From Lachnospiraceae bacterium (GTDB taxonomy: Bacteria; Bacillota; Clostridia; Lachnospirales; Lachnospiraceae), in assembly GCA_900765975.1 (NCBI GenBank), contig CAAFTS010000069.1:1-15251 (forward strand): a stretch of DNA of 15,251 nucleotides, written 5' to 3'. The notes under the pieces are model-generated. The model was not told the DNA's origin, made no database searches, and worked only from the letters and a program-made list of their open reading frames with translations. Made by a program: the position numbers and the translations under genes. Within the stretch, counting starts at the first letter, position 1. Every line of letters begins with the position of its first letter. Below, piece after piece: positions 14,915-15,251 of this stretch.

Positions 14915-14972
14915 ATTATCCGGCGCATGTCAGATTTTAGAATTTGGCGTTGTGTGTCCGGATAATTTTTTT
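14915..14972 (+). terminator. Large-loop hairpin with T tract, possible terminator or attenuator
   Basis: ATTATCCGG and CCGGATAAT form a 9-bp perfect stem enclosing 34 bases, followed directly by seven Ts. The inside can add only weak G-U-rich pairing. The GC-poor stem and big loop are unusual for a plain terminator. It could be the end of a leader RNA or a leftover from an upstream gene now lost, since no gene precedes it except the tRNAs, which already have a terminator. Confidence 0.5.
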
Positions 14973-14981
14973 ATTAAAATT

Positions 14982-15011
14982 TTGACTAAGATGATTGTAA
15001 CAAAATAACAT
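14982..15011 (+). promoter_or_regulatory. Possible promoter of the right-end remnant
   Basis: TTGACT and TAACAT are 18 bases apart, five and four of six consensus matches, about 40 bases before the GTG at 15051. Confidence 0.35.
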
Positions 15012-15050
15012 AATTTGGTACTAATGAGTAGAAGGAGGTTGAAAGCGTAA

Positions 15051-15164
15051 GTGATTGAAGAAATATATGAGATGTATTCAAGAAAAGTATTTTTATTGAG
15101 CAAGACAAATAATGTGGATATTGCAGAGGAAATGTTCAATGGGAACAAAAAGAAATGTATTTAA
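15051..15164 (+). pseudogene. Short remnant resembling the start of an ECF-type sigma factor
   Basis: A GTG-initiated 37-residue frame with AGGAGG at 15033-15038, twelve bases upstream. It reads VIEEIYEMYSRKVFLLSK, then NNVDIAEEMFN. The pattern (I/F)EE(I/L)Y..Y.R.VF.....  .. .DIAEE resembles region 2.1-2.2 of ECF sigma factors, where it would continue into QETF.(K/R)A. Here it breaks off into a lysine-rich end and a stop, and no continuation is evident in the last 87 bases. Those bases hold only an imperfect palindrome (TTATCTT at 15179-15185 against AAGATAA at 15207-15213). The good ribosome binding site suggests recent decay, or a small gene of another kind. Identification is tentative. Confidence 0.35.
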
Positions 15165-15251
15165 GGTTAATTAGCAACTTATCTTTTACTAATACTACTT
15201 ATAAGGAAGATAATTAGTGTCTGCTGAGCAAACTGAAAACACTTGATTTTA

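Overview
The window reads as a chromosome segment of a low-GC Gram-positive anaerobe, most likely a gut Lachnospiraceae (Ruminococcus/Mediterraneibacter/Dorea/Blautia type). The grounds are the AT-rich third positions, strong AGGAGG-type ribosome binding sites, a very large sortase-type GH84 glycosidase with FIVAR repeats, a phoU-phoB-phoR cluster, and a Tn554-type integrase trio. I cannot name the species. Every gene I can support is on the + strand.

Layout. (1) Bases 1 to about 2,700 hold a decayed Tn554-family tyrosine-recombinase module in the order tnpA-tnpB-tnpC. TnpA survives only as its C-terminal catalytic part. TnpB is almost complete, but its first codons lie in another frame, joined at a GGGAAAA heptamer, and its N-terminal domain is present twice. 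TnpC is intact. (2) About 2,660-2,969 is a non-coding junction leading into the last ~80 codons of pstB. PstB has lost its Walker A and signature regions, so the rest of the pst operon is missing from here. (3) 3,218-5,952 is phoU-phoB-phoR, the phosphate-starvation control genes, closed by a terminator that overlaps the phoR stop codon. (4) 6,122-12,562 is a single 2,146-residue secreted, wall-anchored GH84 beta-N-acetylglucosaminidase with its own promoter and a UUCG-loop terminator. (5) 12,660-14,521 is a two-gene transcription unit of DapF-type proteins. The downstream one is a normal diaminopimelate epimerase. The upstream one keeps the fold and binding motifs but has Ser and Thr in place of both catalytic cysteines. 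(6) 14,594-14,883 is a tRNA-Gln(CUG)/tRNA-Pro(CGG) unit with a strong promoter. (7) The right end holds a large-loop terminator and a short remnant that looks like the start of an ECF-type sigma factor.

How the genes work together. PhoU, PhoB and PhoR form a phosphate-sensing relay that normally reads the Pst transporter, whose ATPase gene is broken in this window. The GH84 enzyme probably trims GlcNAc-containing host glycans (mucin, hyaluronan or O-GlcNAc) at the cell surface. The canonical DapF supplies meso-DAP for peptidoglycan and lysine. The most interesting signals are the cysteine-less DapF paralogue translated just ahead of the real enzyme, the frame switch and domain duplication in TnpB, and the loss of most of pstB next to intact phoU-phoBR.
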